Source of the DNA: Chionis minor
Lineage: Eukaryota; Chordata; Aves; Charadriiformes; Chionididae
Length of the DNA stretch: 64,000 nucleotides
Assembly: GCA_013398295.1 (NCBI GenBank)
Contig: VZSF01005565.1
Coordinates: 405,981-469,980 of the forward strand
Reading direction: 5' to 3'
Shown: positions 28,240 through 39,560 of the stretch, piece after piece
Layout of the letters: every line of letters begins with the position of its first letter
How positions within the stretch are numbered: position 1 is the stretch's first letter
Program-made: the position numbers and the translations under genes
Notes under the pieces: model-generated
The model's database searches: none
Told to the model about the DNA's origin: nothing
Seen by the model: only the letters and a program-made list of their open reading frames with translations

Positions 28240-28771
28240 TGTCCTGGTTTCGGTTGGGATAGAGTTAATTTTCTTCCTAGCAGCTGCTGTGCTTTGGGTT
28301 TAGTATGAGAATAATGTCAATAACAGGTACTGTTTTAGTTGTTGCTAAGTAATGTTTACAGTAAATCAAGGACTTTTTCAGCTTCTCATGGAAGCTGAGA
28401 GGGAGCATAGACAGGACAAGCTGGCCAAAAAGGAATATTCCATACCATAGATGTCATGCTCAGTACGTAAATGGGGGTTGGCTGGGGGGCAGGGATCCAC
28501 AATTGCTTCTCAGGTTGGGCTGAGCAACCCATCCCCAGGTAGTGAGAACTATTTGTGTTGCATCACTTTATTTTGTATGTTCTTTTACCATTATTATAAT
28601 TATTTTTTTCTTTTTCATTACTGTTCTATTGAACTGTTTTCATCTCAATGCACGAGTTAAAGGGTTTATTTCCTTTCCCCCCCCTCTTCTTGCTACCCTA
28701 CTTGAGGGTGGGGGGAGTAAGTGAACAAACGGCTGCGTGTCCTAGTTGCTGGCTGGGGTTAAACCACGACA
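28240..28771 (+). mobile_element. Solo LTR of an avian endogenous retrovirus, copy 2
   Basis: The 532-bp element begins TGTCCTGG and ends ACGACA, the expected TG...CA termini. It is collinear with the LTR at 3973-4546 and in the same orientation, sharing GATAGAGTTAATTTTCTTC (28258-28276), GATGTCATGCTCAG (28450-28463), the AACTGTT plus ATCTCAA block and GCTGGCTGGGGTTAAAC. It is shorter, mainly because it lacks a segment that copy 1 has around 4110-4170. There is no clean target duplication: the left flank is GTGCA and the right flank GTGTG. No viral coding remnant is attached. It ends 400 bp before the ANO10 exon. Confidence 0.88.
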
Positions 28772-28793
28772 GTGTGTGTGTATATATATATAA
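28772..28793. repeat. (GT)n(AT)n microsatellite abutting the LTR
   Basis: GTGTGTGTG followed by TATATATATATA begins directly after the LTR's terminal A. It may derive from the target site and could explain the unclear target duplication. Confidence 0.85.
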
Positions 28794-29148
28794 AAATTTC
28801 ACTACGAAACTGTATGTTCTGGGTGTCATAATTTAATTTCTATGCACCAACGATATGTTTTAAAAGCTGTTATTTTATCTGGAATCACAAGTACAAAATT
28901 GAATTTGAAATTTATAGTACACGGTGAAAATATGATTATTATGAAAATAAGCCAAACTATGTGTGTTTATATCCAAATTATGAATGACTGTAAATAGAAA
29001 AAATACAGAGTAGCTGAGGCTCAATGTGGTTATAGTATGCTATTCGTGTTGTACATGTCACAAGAAATAATTGTTCATACCTCTGTTACTAACATTTGGA
29101 AATACTATTATGCTGTTGTCTCCATGCTTCAAACTCTATAGAATAATA

Positions 29149-29171
29149 TTTTTCTTTTTACTTTTTTCCAG
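29149..29171 (+). promoter_or_regulatory. Splice acceptor of the ANO10 exon
   Basis: A pyrimidine tract, almost all T with a few C and A, runs into CCAG at 29168-29171. It lies directly before the codons that match ANO10, so it decides the left edge of the exon. Confidence 0.93.
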
Positions 29172-29288
29172 CACTTGCTACTAGCGATAAAGTTTATCAT
29201 GGCATTTGTAATTCCGGATAAACCAAGAGATATCCAGCTAAAACTAGCCAAACTGGAGTTTGAATCCCTAGAGGCTCTCAAACAACAG
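29172..29288 (+). CDS. ANO10: ANO10 (anoctamin-10/TMEM16K), penultimate coding exon
   Basis: ANO10 is a calcium-dependent phospholipid scramblase of the endoplasmic reticulum in the TMEM16 family; loss in humans causes recessive spinocerebellar ataxia (SCAR10). The exon is 117 bp, 39 whole codons in phase 0. It reads [12 protein letters not shown], the end of transmembrane helix 10, then V-I-P-D-K-P-R-D with the TMEM16 IPD-x-P motif, then a charged amphipathic helix ending L-E-A-L-K-Q-Q. Recalled human ANO10 residues about 600-638 match with only a few conservative changes (for example human A-L-L-A-L-K-F-I-L; human R-H where this has R-D). Other anoctamins differ strongly after the IPD motif, so the paralogue assignment is firm. 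TM10 forms the dimer interface in TMEM16 structures. Neighbouring exons are outside the window or not recognised. The reading frame has no stop or frameshift, so the exon looks functional. Confidence 0.97.
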
Positions 29289-29294
29289 GTAAGA
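29289..29294 (+). promoter_or_regulatory. Splice donor of the ANO10 exon
   Basis: CAG|GTAAGA, a near-consensus U1 donor, follows the last Q codon directly. It leaves the exon in phase 0. Confidence 0.95.
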
Positions 29295-30341
29295 GCAACT
29301 AACATATGACGGTGAAAAGCTTCAGTGGCCTGAAGGAAAGGTAAACTAGGGAGATTCTGCTTTTGTTTTAGCTGAATAAATATGTAAATGCAGATATTTT
29401 GAAATTTGCACTTACGCTGTGTCAAGATTAGCTATTTAAAGCTGTTCTACCTCTGCCTCGCACGTTGCGGTGGCAGAGCTGGGGTGGCCGAGTGGAGTGT
29501 GGAACCATCACTGGTAGTACAGTGTACAGGACAGGGTATTAAATAAATAGAAAACAATGCTGGTTTACTGCTACTCATTGGGTTGTAAACTGTAGCATTT
29601 CAGATACTGCTTCATTTTCTGTTAATTCCATCACTGCTTAAGAAGTGGAGCAGAGAGCTGGAAGTTTTAACTGATTTATCTGTTCTTTCAACCCACCGAT
29701 GTATGTGACTCAACACCAGGAAAATAGCCTTCCTTTTCAGGCAGCTTGAAATTTCTGGTATGGCTAGTAACATAGCAACTTGCAATGTCTGTTGTCCTTG
29801 TGTGTGCAAACATACTTGGTTTATATTATCACTTTTAAAGGACATTGGGCTCTATGAAACCTCATTTCATCCCCTGGAAGTATTTGTTGTTGCAACACTA
29901 GTATTTCTTTTATTGCTGAAATACCATCGCAAATAAACAGTTAACTTAGCTCTAATATAAACAGAAATTCTGAACAGAATGAACTTTAAAAAAAAGTGTT
30001 TGAGAACTAAGTACGTATGAGGAAAAGGTAATGTTGCCTTATTTTCCTGTCCATACAATATTCTCATTTTATTGCATGAATAAGTTATATTTTACAATAT
30101 ACTTAACAGGCATTCCAAAGCAATTTAAAAAAACAAGGAACCAGATTTTTCTTCTGAAAATTTATGTTTTAACAAATGATTCCATAACAGTGGCGAAAAT
30201 CAAAAGAGGTGAAGAATCAGATTCGCTTCAGTAGGATTCAGGGATTCTACAGACTTGGTTTTGCAATGGCAATATACTTTAGGAGTTTCTGACTGTACTA
30301 TGATAGATAGGATTTCTAAGCTAGCTTACACATCAGAGAAG

Positions 30342-30357
30342 AAAAAAAAAAAAAAAA
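30342..30357. repeat. Poly-A tract (16 A)
   Basis: Sixteen A in a row. It could be a decayed retroposon tail, but no element body is recognisable upstream. Confidence 0.85.
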
Positions 30358-33300
30358 CCCAGCATGGAGCTGCAGAGACTGGTTTACTTATTTATTGTTA
30401 GCTCAGGTATTTTTACACAGCAATGCATGGTTTTACATGAACATATTCTTTGTGGGCTCCACATGCAGATGTGTAACCTTCTCTATACTGTGTTTTTTGC
30501 GTAGAATGGGAGGTTACTTTTTAAAACATCTACCGTAGCTGCATGTGACAAAGTAATCTCTTAATTCTGGGCAAACTGAGCCTTGTAAACAATACACTGC
30601 CTTTTCTAGTTAAAAACCCACAGTTTTGTGTGATACTAGAACATGGCTATTGAGGTCAGCGCTGTCTTCTGTAATCAGCCATAACAAACAAAATGCAAAT
30701 TACTATTGAATCTAATGCCTGATAGTTTTGTTTTGCCTTTCCCTACTATGTCAATGTGAAGTTACCAGGAGCTGGTTGTGGATCGCATGTACTTTTTAGC
30801 TAATATTAAAAGGAACAGGACTACATTTCTATTTCAGTTTTTCATTCTCTGTTTTTATTTTGTAGACAGGCAAAACTAGGTCATCCACTGGAACCTTAAG
30901 CTCAAGTGACTATAGTCACCTTTGGTTACAATGTGCCAACTGGAATATAGATGGAGTCTCTTTGAATATGAGTGTGCACGTCAGAAGATAGGACTTCATC
31001 TCCTATCCTTGCATATGTGCATTCCCTACAGTAATATATGCCTGATTCCTAGGTCTTCAGGTTTATTTCACTAATTCAGTAGTGAAAAGTTAGTCTGAAT
31101 TTCAGCAAGAACCAGAAGCCTGGAAGTTCTCACATAATACTTTCAGGCTTCCTACAGGATCCATGAAGATTGGCTGGTTTTCACGTGCCTTAGTAGGTAC
31201 TTTAAACACAAGTGTCTACCATCACCTTTTTAAATTTCCTCTGATTGATACTGTGCTATATATCCCACAGACATGTGGAGATTTGGGCTTTTTTTCTGGT
31301 GCCTTAATTTTTTGAGTGAAAAATATCTGCATTTAAAAATAATATATTGGCAGTGCAAAAAGATACTGAAGCATTTATTTTAGAAACGTGTTTTCAAGTT
31401 CTTCCTCTTGTTACTGAGAGTCATTGTGGTAATTTATGCTGTATATCTTACTCTTAAGCAAAAAGCAGCAACAAAATCCCCCCAAAAAGCTATTTTAAAA
31501 AACAGACATAAAAGTCTGGAGCAAATGTGTTGTGTGATCACACGTTGCAGAGAAATTGGTTTATATGCTTCTGTGCAAGTATGCATTGCATTCCTCTCTT
31601 GATGCTCTCCAGACACGTATGCCGTTGTGTTTTACCATGTGAGCTTTTAGAGTACTGCTGTCTCGGGATTTAGCTATTAGAAGGGTATTAACACTCCCAG
31701 ACTGTAAACCTCTAAGATGCCCAAATAGATGATTAGGCTCCATATATAGTGCATGGAGAGAAAATCTCCTAATATAGCTACTTTGAACAGTTGTATTGAT
31801 TATATTTGGGAACCTTAATTTTTGACAGTGTGAGCACCTTTACGTTTTCATTAATGCTAAGCTAATTGCTTTTTAACCCAGTGCAGCAGGACGGTAACTA
31901 TTCCACGTTCAAATCCATTTGAAGATGGGGTTAGTGACTATTTGAAAGGGATTTTAGGCACTACAGTGTCTCAGCTTCCTAACAGAGATGAATGATCATC
32001 ATTAGAGCTTGTTAAGACCTCTTATGCAGTGAGAAATGCCATAATTTAAAAAAAAAAAGTCATTTTACATTGGAATGAGAGTCTTGTTTTGAAGTTTTCA
32101 AACTTTACGAGGTTTTTAGGAAGTTATGAAATGTTTCTTTTAAACGTTTCTTTACATAGTTTAAGACTGTTGAAAGGGAGTGGACTGTTGAATGCCTTCT
32201 AATAATTTGATCTATTTTTAAAAATCGTTTATCATACACTCAAAGTATCATAACAGAGTTTGTTGACATAACTCGAGACAAAATAATTTAACCTTTCTGG
32301 ATCCAAACTGGGGAATGTGCTACATCTGTAGACTTTGCTTCAAAATTCCCTGGTGTCCTTCAGTGTAAAGAATGGTAGAGGAGGCTGGTTAGACTCTATT
32401 TTTGGAGAGGCTGGGGCAGAGAATAAACTTAATGTGAACTTTTTAATAGAGTACTAAAGAGAATATGGATCAAGATTTTCAGAAGAGGAGCAGGAGTGAT
32501 TGCATTCACAGTCCCTAGAGTGTTGTCAGTTGCTTTGTACCTGGAAGGAGGCCTGGGTGCTGGGCAACTAGAAGTGGGCACTGCCTGCGCTAGGGTGATG
32601 GACCCTTTTCTGATGAACATCATGATCCTTCTTAGGGAAGCAGCTGGCTAGTAAAGTGGGGTGAGGTGTCTGAGACTCCCCCTGTTTCTTTGCAGTACTC
32701 TGTTGCATCTGTTGCTTGCAGTTGCACAAGCCGTGTTCTGTCTAGTTGCTATTTTAAGGAAGAAGGGCAAAGGATAGATGTGCCTGCAAGCAGCGAGGGA
32801 ACAGACAGTTAATTCTTCAGTGGTTCAGGAATTACCGTAGGTGCAGGTGAGGACCAATGCTGTAAAACTAGTGTGAGGACTATCTAGCATTTTCTGGGCA
32901 GTGACACTGAAAGCTACGCTGATAACCATGTTAGCTTCTCAATGGATCAAAGCTTAATGAATAGACAAAAGGCCCTCGTGGTTGGAGATGGGTCAGCAGT
33001 CTTATAAAAGGTCTAAGTTCCAGAAACACAAGACAACTGCAGATTAAACAGCATAACTTGCATTTTGTGGACTAGGTTAGAGTCATTTTTTTCAGGTATT
33101 ATGAGCTCTTCCGAGTATTACCTTCTTCCATTTGAGGCAAAGATCAGATTAATACCTTCTTTCTGCACTGAAAGAAAGGCAAAAAGAAAAGAAAGACAGG
33201 CAAAAGAAATGGGAGACAAATTGGGGGGGAATAATTATTCATGGAGGTATGCTTCTGAGCATGAAACACAAAGAGTAGCACCTCCAATGTGGTGTATAAC

Positions 33301-33599
33301 TAATAGCCATTTTTCTAGGAAAAATAAAGTTTTAAATGGTGGGGAATGGCGTACCTATTCACAAAGTGCAATTACCTAGACAGCATCAGTATTAGTTCTG
33401 GAAACAAAAGTTTGTTGATGTAAAAATGCTTGTGGCTTTTCTAATGCTTTTGCATTTAAAAAATCTGAATTATATAAATTGGGTAAAGATATATTCTATA
33501 GCATCTCTGTCAGTATCTCAGCAGAATAAACATAGCCCTGATAGCAACAAGAGAGAAATACATTTTTAGTGCAAGAGTTTACTTTTTCAGGCAAACTAT

Positions 33600-33620
33600 G
33601 GGAGGGTATGGGGGGGTGGG
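33600..33620 (+). other. Canonical G-quadruplex motif
   Basis: Four G runs, GGG-A-GGG-TAT-G7-T-GGG, with loops of 1, 3 and 1 bases, satisfy the standard G3+N1-7 rule. Short loops usually give stable structures. It is on the ANO10 sense strand, so it would also be present in the pre-mRNA. Confidence 0.75.
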
Positions 33621-35438
33621 AAACCTGTCCTTAAGCTGGAGCAGAAATGCAGATGTGAAGGGTATTTTGTTCTGTGCACCCCTTCCCAGTTCCCTCCCCA
33701 GCCCTTACCATCAAGGGGACCTAATCTATAAACATCCCATCATCCCTGTGCTTTATCTTCCTTCCTTAGTGTTCTAGCCATTGGTGGCCAGTATCTTTTT
33801 AACAGGAATGCCTTTTCCTTCTGATAAGTGAAGCCTTTCAGTGCTTTCTCTGAAGAAGCATGTCCGTCTGTTGGATATCTGGTGTCCATCTGTAAATCCT
33901 CCACCAGAAAGAGACTCCACAGATAATGTGCTTGTGAGCAAAGCGCCTGGTCAGCTGATTGACAGTTGTCATCCTTCCTCAGCTGCCAGTAATGGAAAGG
34001 GTCAAGCTCACTGAACATGAGCCATGAAAATATTCCTCTTTTATCCTCCCTGGTGTATTTCTTTCCAGAGTGAGATAAAGCAGTGTAGTCATTCAGCCTG
34101 GGCCAAGTGGAAAATAACCTTTTGACATTTCATGCAATATCTCCCATGGTGGTTGTACCATCTACGTACAATTGCTTAGTGGTGCTGGTATAGTCTGAAT
34201 ATCCATAAACAATTGCTTCAATTGCTTTAGAGTGAGATCTAGGTGTTCTTAAGTCAGTAGTGCTCCTTCTTAATGATTTCCAGCAGAATAACAAGTTTTC
34301 CAAAGCAACAGCGGGTGCAACATTCACTAGGACTTTTCCAGCAATGGCATCCATTTCCTGAAAATGAGTCTGTGTCTCAGTTCCCTTTCCAGGAAATGCA
34401 AGAACTGGAGAACACTGTGACTGATTTCTGCATTAGTTTTGTAGACCAAAAGCTTCTTTAAAACATGATAGTGTGTTAATTACCTTCTTTTTGAAAGGGA
34501 TGTTGAGACAATGACAGAAAGAGGCAAGTGTCTGCCTACAGTGCAGTCATATGGAAAGTCTCAACTCTTTCTCCCTGCTTCTACAGGTATTCTGGCATGT
34601 AAAAGCTGTTGTTCTCCCCAATAAAAACGTACTGCTTCGAGTAATTTCAGTGCTTTAACATTGCAATTCACTGCATTGCAGCAGCTCTAATAATTACAAA
34701 GCTTTCTGATTGCTGACTGCAATGGCTGGACCTAGCCATTTACCCGAGGAGTCGTGGCCACTAACACTAATGATGTCCTTTCCAGAAGGAATACACCAAG
34801 TTGGAGTGTGCTGGCCCATCTGGCCCTTGTCCTGTTACGGTGCTTAGCCTCGCTGAGAGCAGCTTTCTGTAGCTTAGAGCAAAACAAGGAGATACTGCTA
34901 ACCCAAGGGTCTTCTGCACTGGGCAACATTTATGCTTCCTCCTTGCACCTCTTCAAGCTGTTGTTCTCGCAGAGATTTTCTTTTTAGTGACATGTCAGGT
35001 GTCTTGGAATATGACCATGGGTGTGATGGCCCAGCATAGCTGCTTGAATTGGCAGTGAGCCTCACAAATGTCCCTTCTTTTTTGGTGGTGGAAGGAAGAG
35101 AACAGAATCTTCTTTCTTTTTTTTTTTTATAAAAACATTTAACATAGGGAGAACATGAGTTGTTAGTGCTTAACATCCTGCTTATTTATCTTGCAAAATG
35201 GGAACTAAAGACAGTTTTTGTGAGTCTGAAACAAACTCAGTGGATTGCTGCTTCATTCGGTGCTGCAATTACTAGAATTAGAGGGCTCAGAAAAGGACTA
35301 CTTGTAGCTTCAGGACTACCCTGAAAACGCTGCTTGTAATAAAAGCAAAAAGCTCATTGTGTGCTCCGTGGTGATGCTGAGCAAACACAAGGCTGCAGTC
35401 AGACTGGAGGAAAGGCAGGCAGCTGAAATGAAAAGATT

Positions 35439-35475
35439 TCAAAAATTTGCAAAAAATAATCAAAAATTTGCAAAA
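35439..35475. repeat. Short direct repeat, two 16-bp copies
   Basis: TCAAAAATTTGCAAAA occurs at 35439-35454 and again at 35460-35475, separated by five bases. Probably local slippage. Confidence 0.75.
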
Positions 35476-37682
35476 CAACCTGTAGGAAAGACTGGTGAAA
35501 CTTGAGCTCAAACATTGGATTTAGGTTAAAACAGAATGAGATGGAATAAAACACTTTATGTTCTGACAAAAAAACCCCACTTTAAAAATAGTATTGTTTC
35601 TAAAGAAAAAAATGTTTTTAAGAGAAACTTTGTTCAGAAAAAATGTGTGGCTGCAGTGTTTTTTTGATAGCTCCAGTGGTTTGTGTAATCAGACATAACT
35701 CACAGGTGATGTTAAAATAGAACCATTAATCATCTTTGTTGTTTGCTGTAGGATTTTTTTAAGGGTCCACACAGATTAATTCAACTTCACAAATGCAGTT
35801 TTTCCCTAGTGACTAGTCAGAATGCTTTCAGACATGACAATATAACATTTGCCTATATTTGGTAGCAGCAGGGATATAATGCAAGTAAGATTCATTATAT
35901 TTTCGTAACACAGTTTTTTAACCACAGAAAGACTTGCATCCAGTCATAGAAGAACAGACTGTGTTCAAACATAGTTTTGCCAGTGTATTTTAAACATGAA
36001 TTCCTTTAATGCTGGACCTTTCTTTAGAGTACGTTCCTGAAAATTTATTTTCAATATAAAAGTGTTAGCAAAATCAAAATAAATTATGATCACTTAAGAA
36101 AAAAGTAACATCAAAAGCCCATTAATTTGGGAAGGTTTTTGCATCCCCAGTTGTGACTTTTCAGCTGAAGGTGAGATGACACCAGGTCTGCCTGGTTTGC
36201 AGAGAAATTAAACTTTTAAATATGAGACCTTTGAGAACTAACGGTATAAATATAAACTTTTAAATAGATACGAGTATAATGTGATGGTAGCTGATACTTT
36301 TGCCTGCTCTTAATGGGAACAGAAACAAACAGTGCACCAGCTTCCCAGCAGGTGTAATTTTCTTTTCCAACAATACATTCATTCTCTGTGGCTATTGCCA
36401 GGGGTAAAATTGTCCATCAAGTTATGTTTCCGTAACAGCTGAGTCTCCCTGGAAAGATAACCCGTTTTACCTTTCACAAGTCATGACCTAGAGCCTGGTG
36501 GTGGAATGAAATGAACATCAATCATTTCAGTCCCGTCTTTCTGCCTGACATCCCAGATCATTGACAAGGTATGATCTCAACAAGGAAACCTGGAGTAAGG
36601 GGATAGGATAAAAACTAGGTTAAAATCATTCCTACTGTACGAATACCGCAGCTACGTCAGGCTTTCATAATTTCAGAACCCAGAGGGGATCCCAATTATT
36701 TGTGAACGGGTTTGAATACAAGGGAAGAGGCTATTACCCTTCTCACACAAATGAGAGTAAAGTGCACAGTGAGATTTGATTTCAAGAACTCTGGTAACCA
36801 GCTTTCAACAGGACATTCATGTGTCTGTAGTTACAGACTTCTGAATAATGGTTGCACCTGTTACTGAGAAGGTGAAGAAGGACTAGAGCGAGAGCAAAAA
36901 TGAAATCTCTTGTCTCGTTAAAATTCCTTCAAAAGAAAAGAATCCCAAAAGATTACCCTTACCATGATTTGATAATAAAACTTTCTTTATAGAATTAAAA
37001 AGAATGTGGTGACAAAAACGTAGTATTTGTTCCAAACAGCTGTGCACTCATACATGCTGATCACATTTTAAATATCCTTTTCCCTATGCCACCTCAAAAG
37101 GTCCTAGTGAGAACAATGAGCCTTTAAGGGAAATACTGGTTTAATTGAAATAATTAAAAATTACTCTGGAAAGCTTTCTCTGTGAGCAGAAAGACAGCAA
37201 ATAGGATATCTGTCAACTTTTCAGAGATTATTATTTCAGTCAAATTTTAGATGTTTAAATATTGCGTGATTATGACCCCCCTCCCTCCCCCCAAGAAATT
37301 CTGTCATCCTGCCTGGAGGGAGAACTCTTTCTGAGACTAACTAGAGATTAAAAAGCAGGAACCCACAGAATTCCTGAAAGAGAGACAAAAATTTAAAAGT
37401 GGGTTCATGTCTGTGTGTCGCTAGTGATGACACTTGCACCATGACTGAGTCTTTGCACAGGCTGTGCAGCCTGACGGTTGTGATTCTAAGAAGACTTATT
37501 GATTGTGATACGTTGCCTGCGCTGCCACTGGGGTTTTATTTGTTTTGAACTTGAAAATATCTCTATGCCTACTGGTGCTGCCTTGAATGCTCCTATTTTT
37601 TGTTGTATGAGAAACAGCACTCACCTGTATCTGCCATTTACGTGAGGTGGGTAAGATGCATGCCAAATAGGCAAGTCCTTGC

Positions 37683-37702
37683 TATATATATATAGAGAGA
37701 GA
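37683..37702. repeat. (TA)n(GA)n microsatellite
   Basis: Six TA units followed directly by four GA units. Confidence 0.85.
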
Positions 37703-38284
37703 TTGATAATTTTTGTTCTGCAAAAGATGTAATTGCTGTCAAAATAACATAAAAAGAAAAAGAAGTGTTTTATATGTGTAAATTTTAAATTGCACAGTGT
37801 CTGAATACTTTAATAACCACCTTTACAAAGTGCTCTATCATGAAAGGTGGTTTCATGCAGCATTGCTTCTTGCACTTTCAAGTATCTGACTGCATCTAAA
37901 GAGTTGATATAGTTGAAAATGTGTTGAGAGGGGTGATTTGCAAAAGGCAAGATAAAAATTAATACTTGTTATGTTTGTTCTGCATTGTTTTCCCTATTTC
38001 TCAGTCTGTGTTGTTGACCTGAACATAGTTAAAGATGTGCAGTACTTTAATGGGTAGGCCACAGCTCTGCACTAGTAATGTCCATTGAGATGACTTTTTT
38101 TCTTTCTGTGAACCCTTTCAGTGTCAGCAATGAATTATCTTAAAGCATTAACTTTCTCTCATCCTCTCATCTAGTTGTGGTTGAGAATGGATGGAACTGT
38201 TGCTCTTTCTTTTCCTAGGGCAGGGCCAGGGATGGGCTGCTCTATCTCCTGGAGTGAGCAGTGTATATCAAGAGGTGAGGCTGG

Positions 38285-38745
38285 CACAGGCTGGGGGCCA
38301 GGAAGATGATCAGAGGGCTGGAGCACCTCTCCTCTGAGGACGGGCTGTGAGAGTTGGGGTTGTTCAGCCTGGAGAAGAGAAGGCTCCAGAGAGACCTTAT
38401 AGTGGCCTTCCCACATCTGAAGGGGGCCTGCAAGAAAGCTGGAGAGGGACTTTTTACAAGGGCGTGTAGGGATAGGACGAGGGGTAATGGCTTCAAACTG
38501 GAAGATGGTAGGTCTAAATTAGGTCTCAGGAAGAAATTTTTCACTGCGAGGGTAGTGAGGCACTGGAACAGGTTGCCCGGGGAAGCTGTGGATGCACCAT
38601 CTCTGGAGGTGTTCAAGGCCAGGCTGGATGGGGCTTTGAGTAACCTGGTCTAGTGGGAAGTGTCCTTGCCCATGGCAGGGGGGTGGGAACTAGATGATCT
38701 TTAAGGTCCCTTCCAAGCTAATCCGTTCTGTCATTCTATGATTCT
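38285..38745 (+). mobile_element. CR1 LINE, 5'-truncated 3' end
   Basis: CR1 is the dominant LINE of birds. This copy holds the C-terminal part of the ORF2 reading frame, then the short 3' UTR with AACTAGATGATCTTTAAGG and TCCCTTCCAA, and ends in the diagnostic tail CATTCTATGATTCT. The left edge near 38285 is approximate, where recognisable CR1 similarity (AAGATGAT, GGGCTGGAGCACCTCTCC) begins. The CR1 coding strand is the + strand, the same as ANO10. Five-prime truncation is usual for this family. Confidence 0.95.
38351..38653 (+). pseudogene. CR1 ORF2 C-terminal fragment (reverse-transcriptase polyprotein end)
   Basis: The open frame from 38351 contains the family's conserved C-terminal region: F-S-L-E-K-R-R-L, then R-K-K-F-F-T, R-V-V-R-H-W-N-R-L-P, S-L-E-V-F-K-A-R-L-D and a final L-S-N-L-V before TAG at 38651-38653, the usual ORF2 end. 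A TGA at 38348-38350 interrupts the frame just upstream, where CR1 normally has a CGA arginine codon as I recall, consistent with CpG decay. The endonuclease and reverse-transcriptase domains are absent, so it is not a functional gene. Confidence 0.92.
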
Positions 38746-39475
38746 TCTCTAAAGCTAGACAGAGAAATACCGCATTGCAGGTTTCGGGCTTTGAACGCTT
38801 TTGGCTCTTGAGGTGTCTTACTGAGAGCACCTACCTGGCAGGCGGTGTAAATGATTGACTCTTAGTCAAATTACTGTCCCCTAGAAGCCAGTGAGGTCCC
38901 ACAAGCTGGACAACATATGGCAGCATTTGGGTTTTGGCTTGGGGTTTTTGTGCCAGTCATAATTTTCTAGAACAAATTATACATTCATATTTAATTTACA
39001 TTCTTGTAACTTATGCATGTTATTTGGCAACTCAGTTTGGTCCACTTGGTCTCTTTTGCTGCTTCTCAAAATTTGTGATAATTCACAAATTTGAATGTAG
39101 TAAAATTTGTGCTGAGGAAAACCTTCCAAGTGAACAGATGGATGTGAAGCAGCTTGGTCCCGCAAAGGTGGTTTTATTTGTTTTAACTCCAGTGCATTGG
39201 AAGGCTTCTGCAAACTCTACATATGTTCATCTGTGTTAGCTTAAAAGTAATCATGTCTGACAGAGGTGTCTGTATTGTATCAGAATAGACACCACCCACT
39301 TGCTCATAGATAATTAGCAAATACATGTTCTGTGTCAACACCTGTTTTCTAAGACTTGCTGTATCCATAATACAAGGAACTTTGCTACGATGCCTTAAAT
39401 TATTTTGCCCTTTACCAATAATCCAGACTGATACCCAAACTACATTTAAACATGACCTTTAAGAGTTTTTGATTT
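38746..39475 (+). other. Spacer between two CR1 copies
   Basis: Unique-looking intronic sequence of about 730 bp between two oppositely oriented CR1 tails. The overlapping short ORFs near 38934-39239 are on both strands and have no recognised similarity. Confidence 0.5.
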
Positions 39476-39560
39476 CACAGAATCATAGACTGACACAGGT
39501 TGGAAGGGACAGCTAGAAGTCATCCAGCCCAACATCCCCATATTGAGCTAGTTGGTATAG
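39476..39560 (-). mobile_element. CR1 LINE 3' tail fragment, minus strand
   Basis: CACAGAATCATAGACTG followed by GGTTGGAAGGGACAGCTAG and CATCCAGCCCAACATCCCC is the reverse complement of a CR1 3' end. Only the terminal 3' UTR is recognisable; the right edge at 39560 is uncertain because similarity fades. It faces the CR1 at 38285-38745. Confidence 0.82.

Larger units (their letters stand above)
29295..38284 (+). other. ANO10 downstream intron, no recognised gene
   Basis: AT-rich intron following the exon. The ORFs here (for example 33065-33379 on + and 33740-34018 on -) have no recognised domains and no splice context. Several A-rich runs (30342, 32046) and the G-quadruplex motif at 33600 are the only structured features noticed. 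I did not find the canonical ANO10 last exon in this stretch. Confidence 0.55.

Noticed and set aside
29129..29425. 98-codon minus-strand ORF over the ANO10 exon
   Set aside because: It is the antisense shadow of the real exon and its flanking intron.
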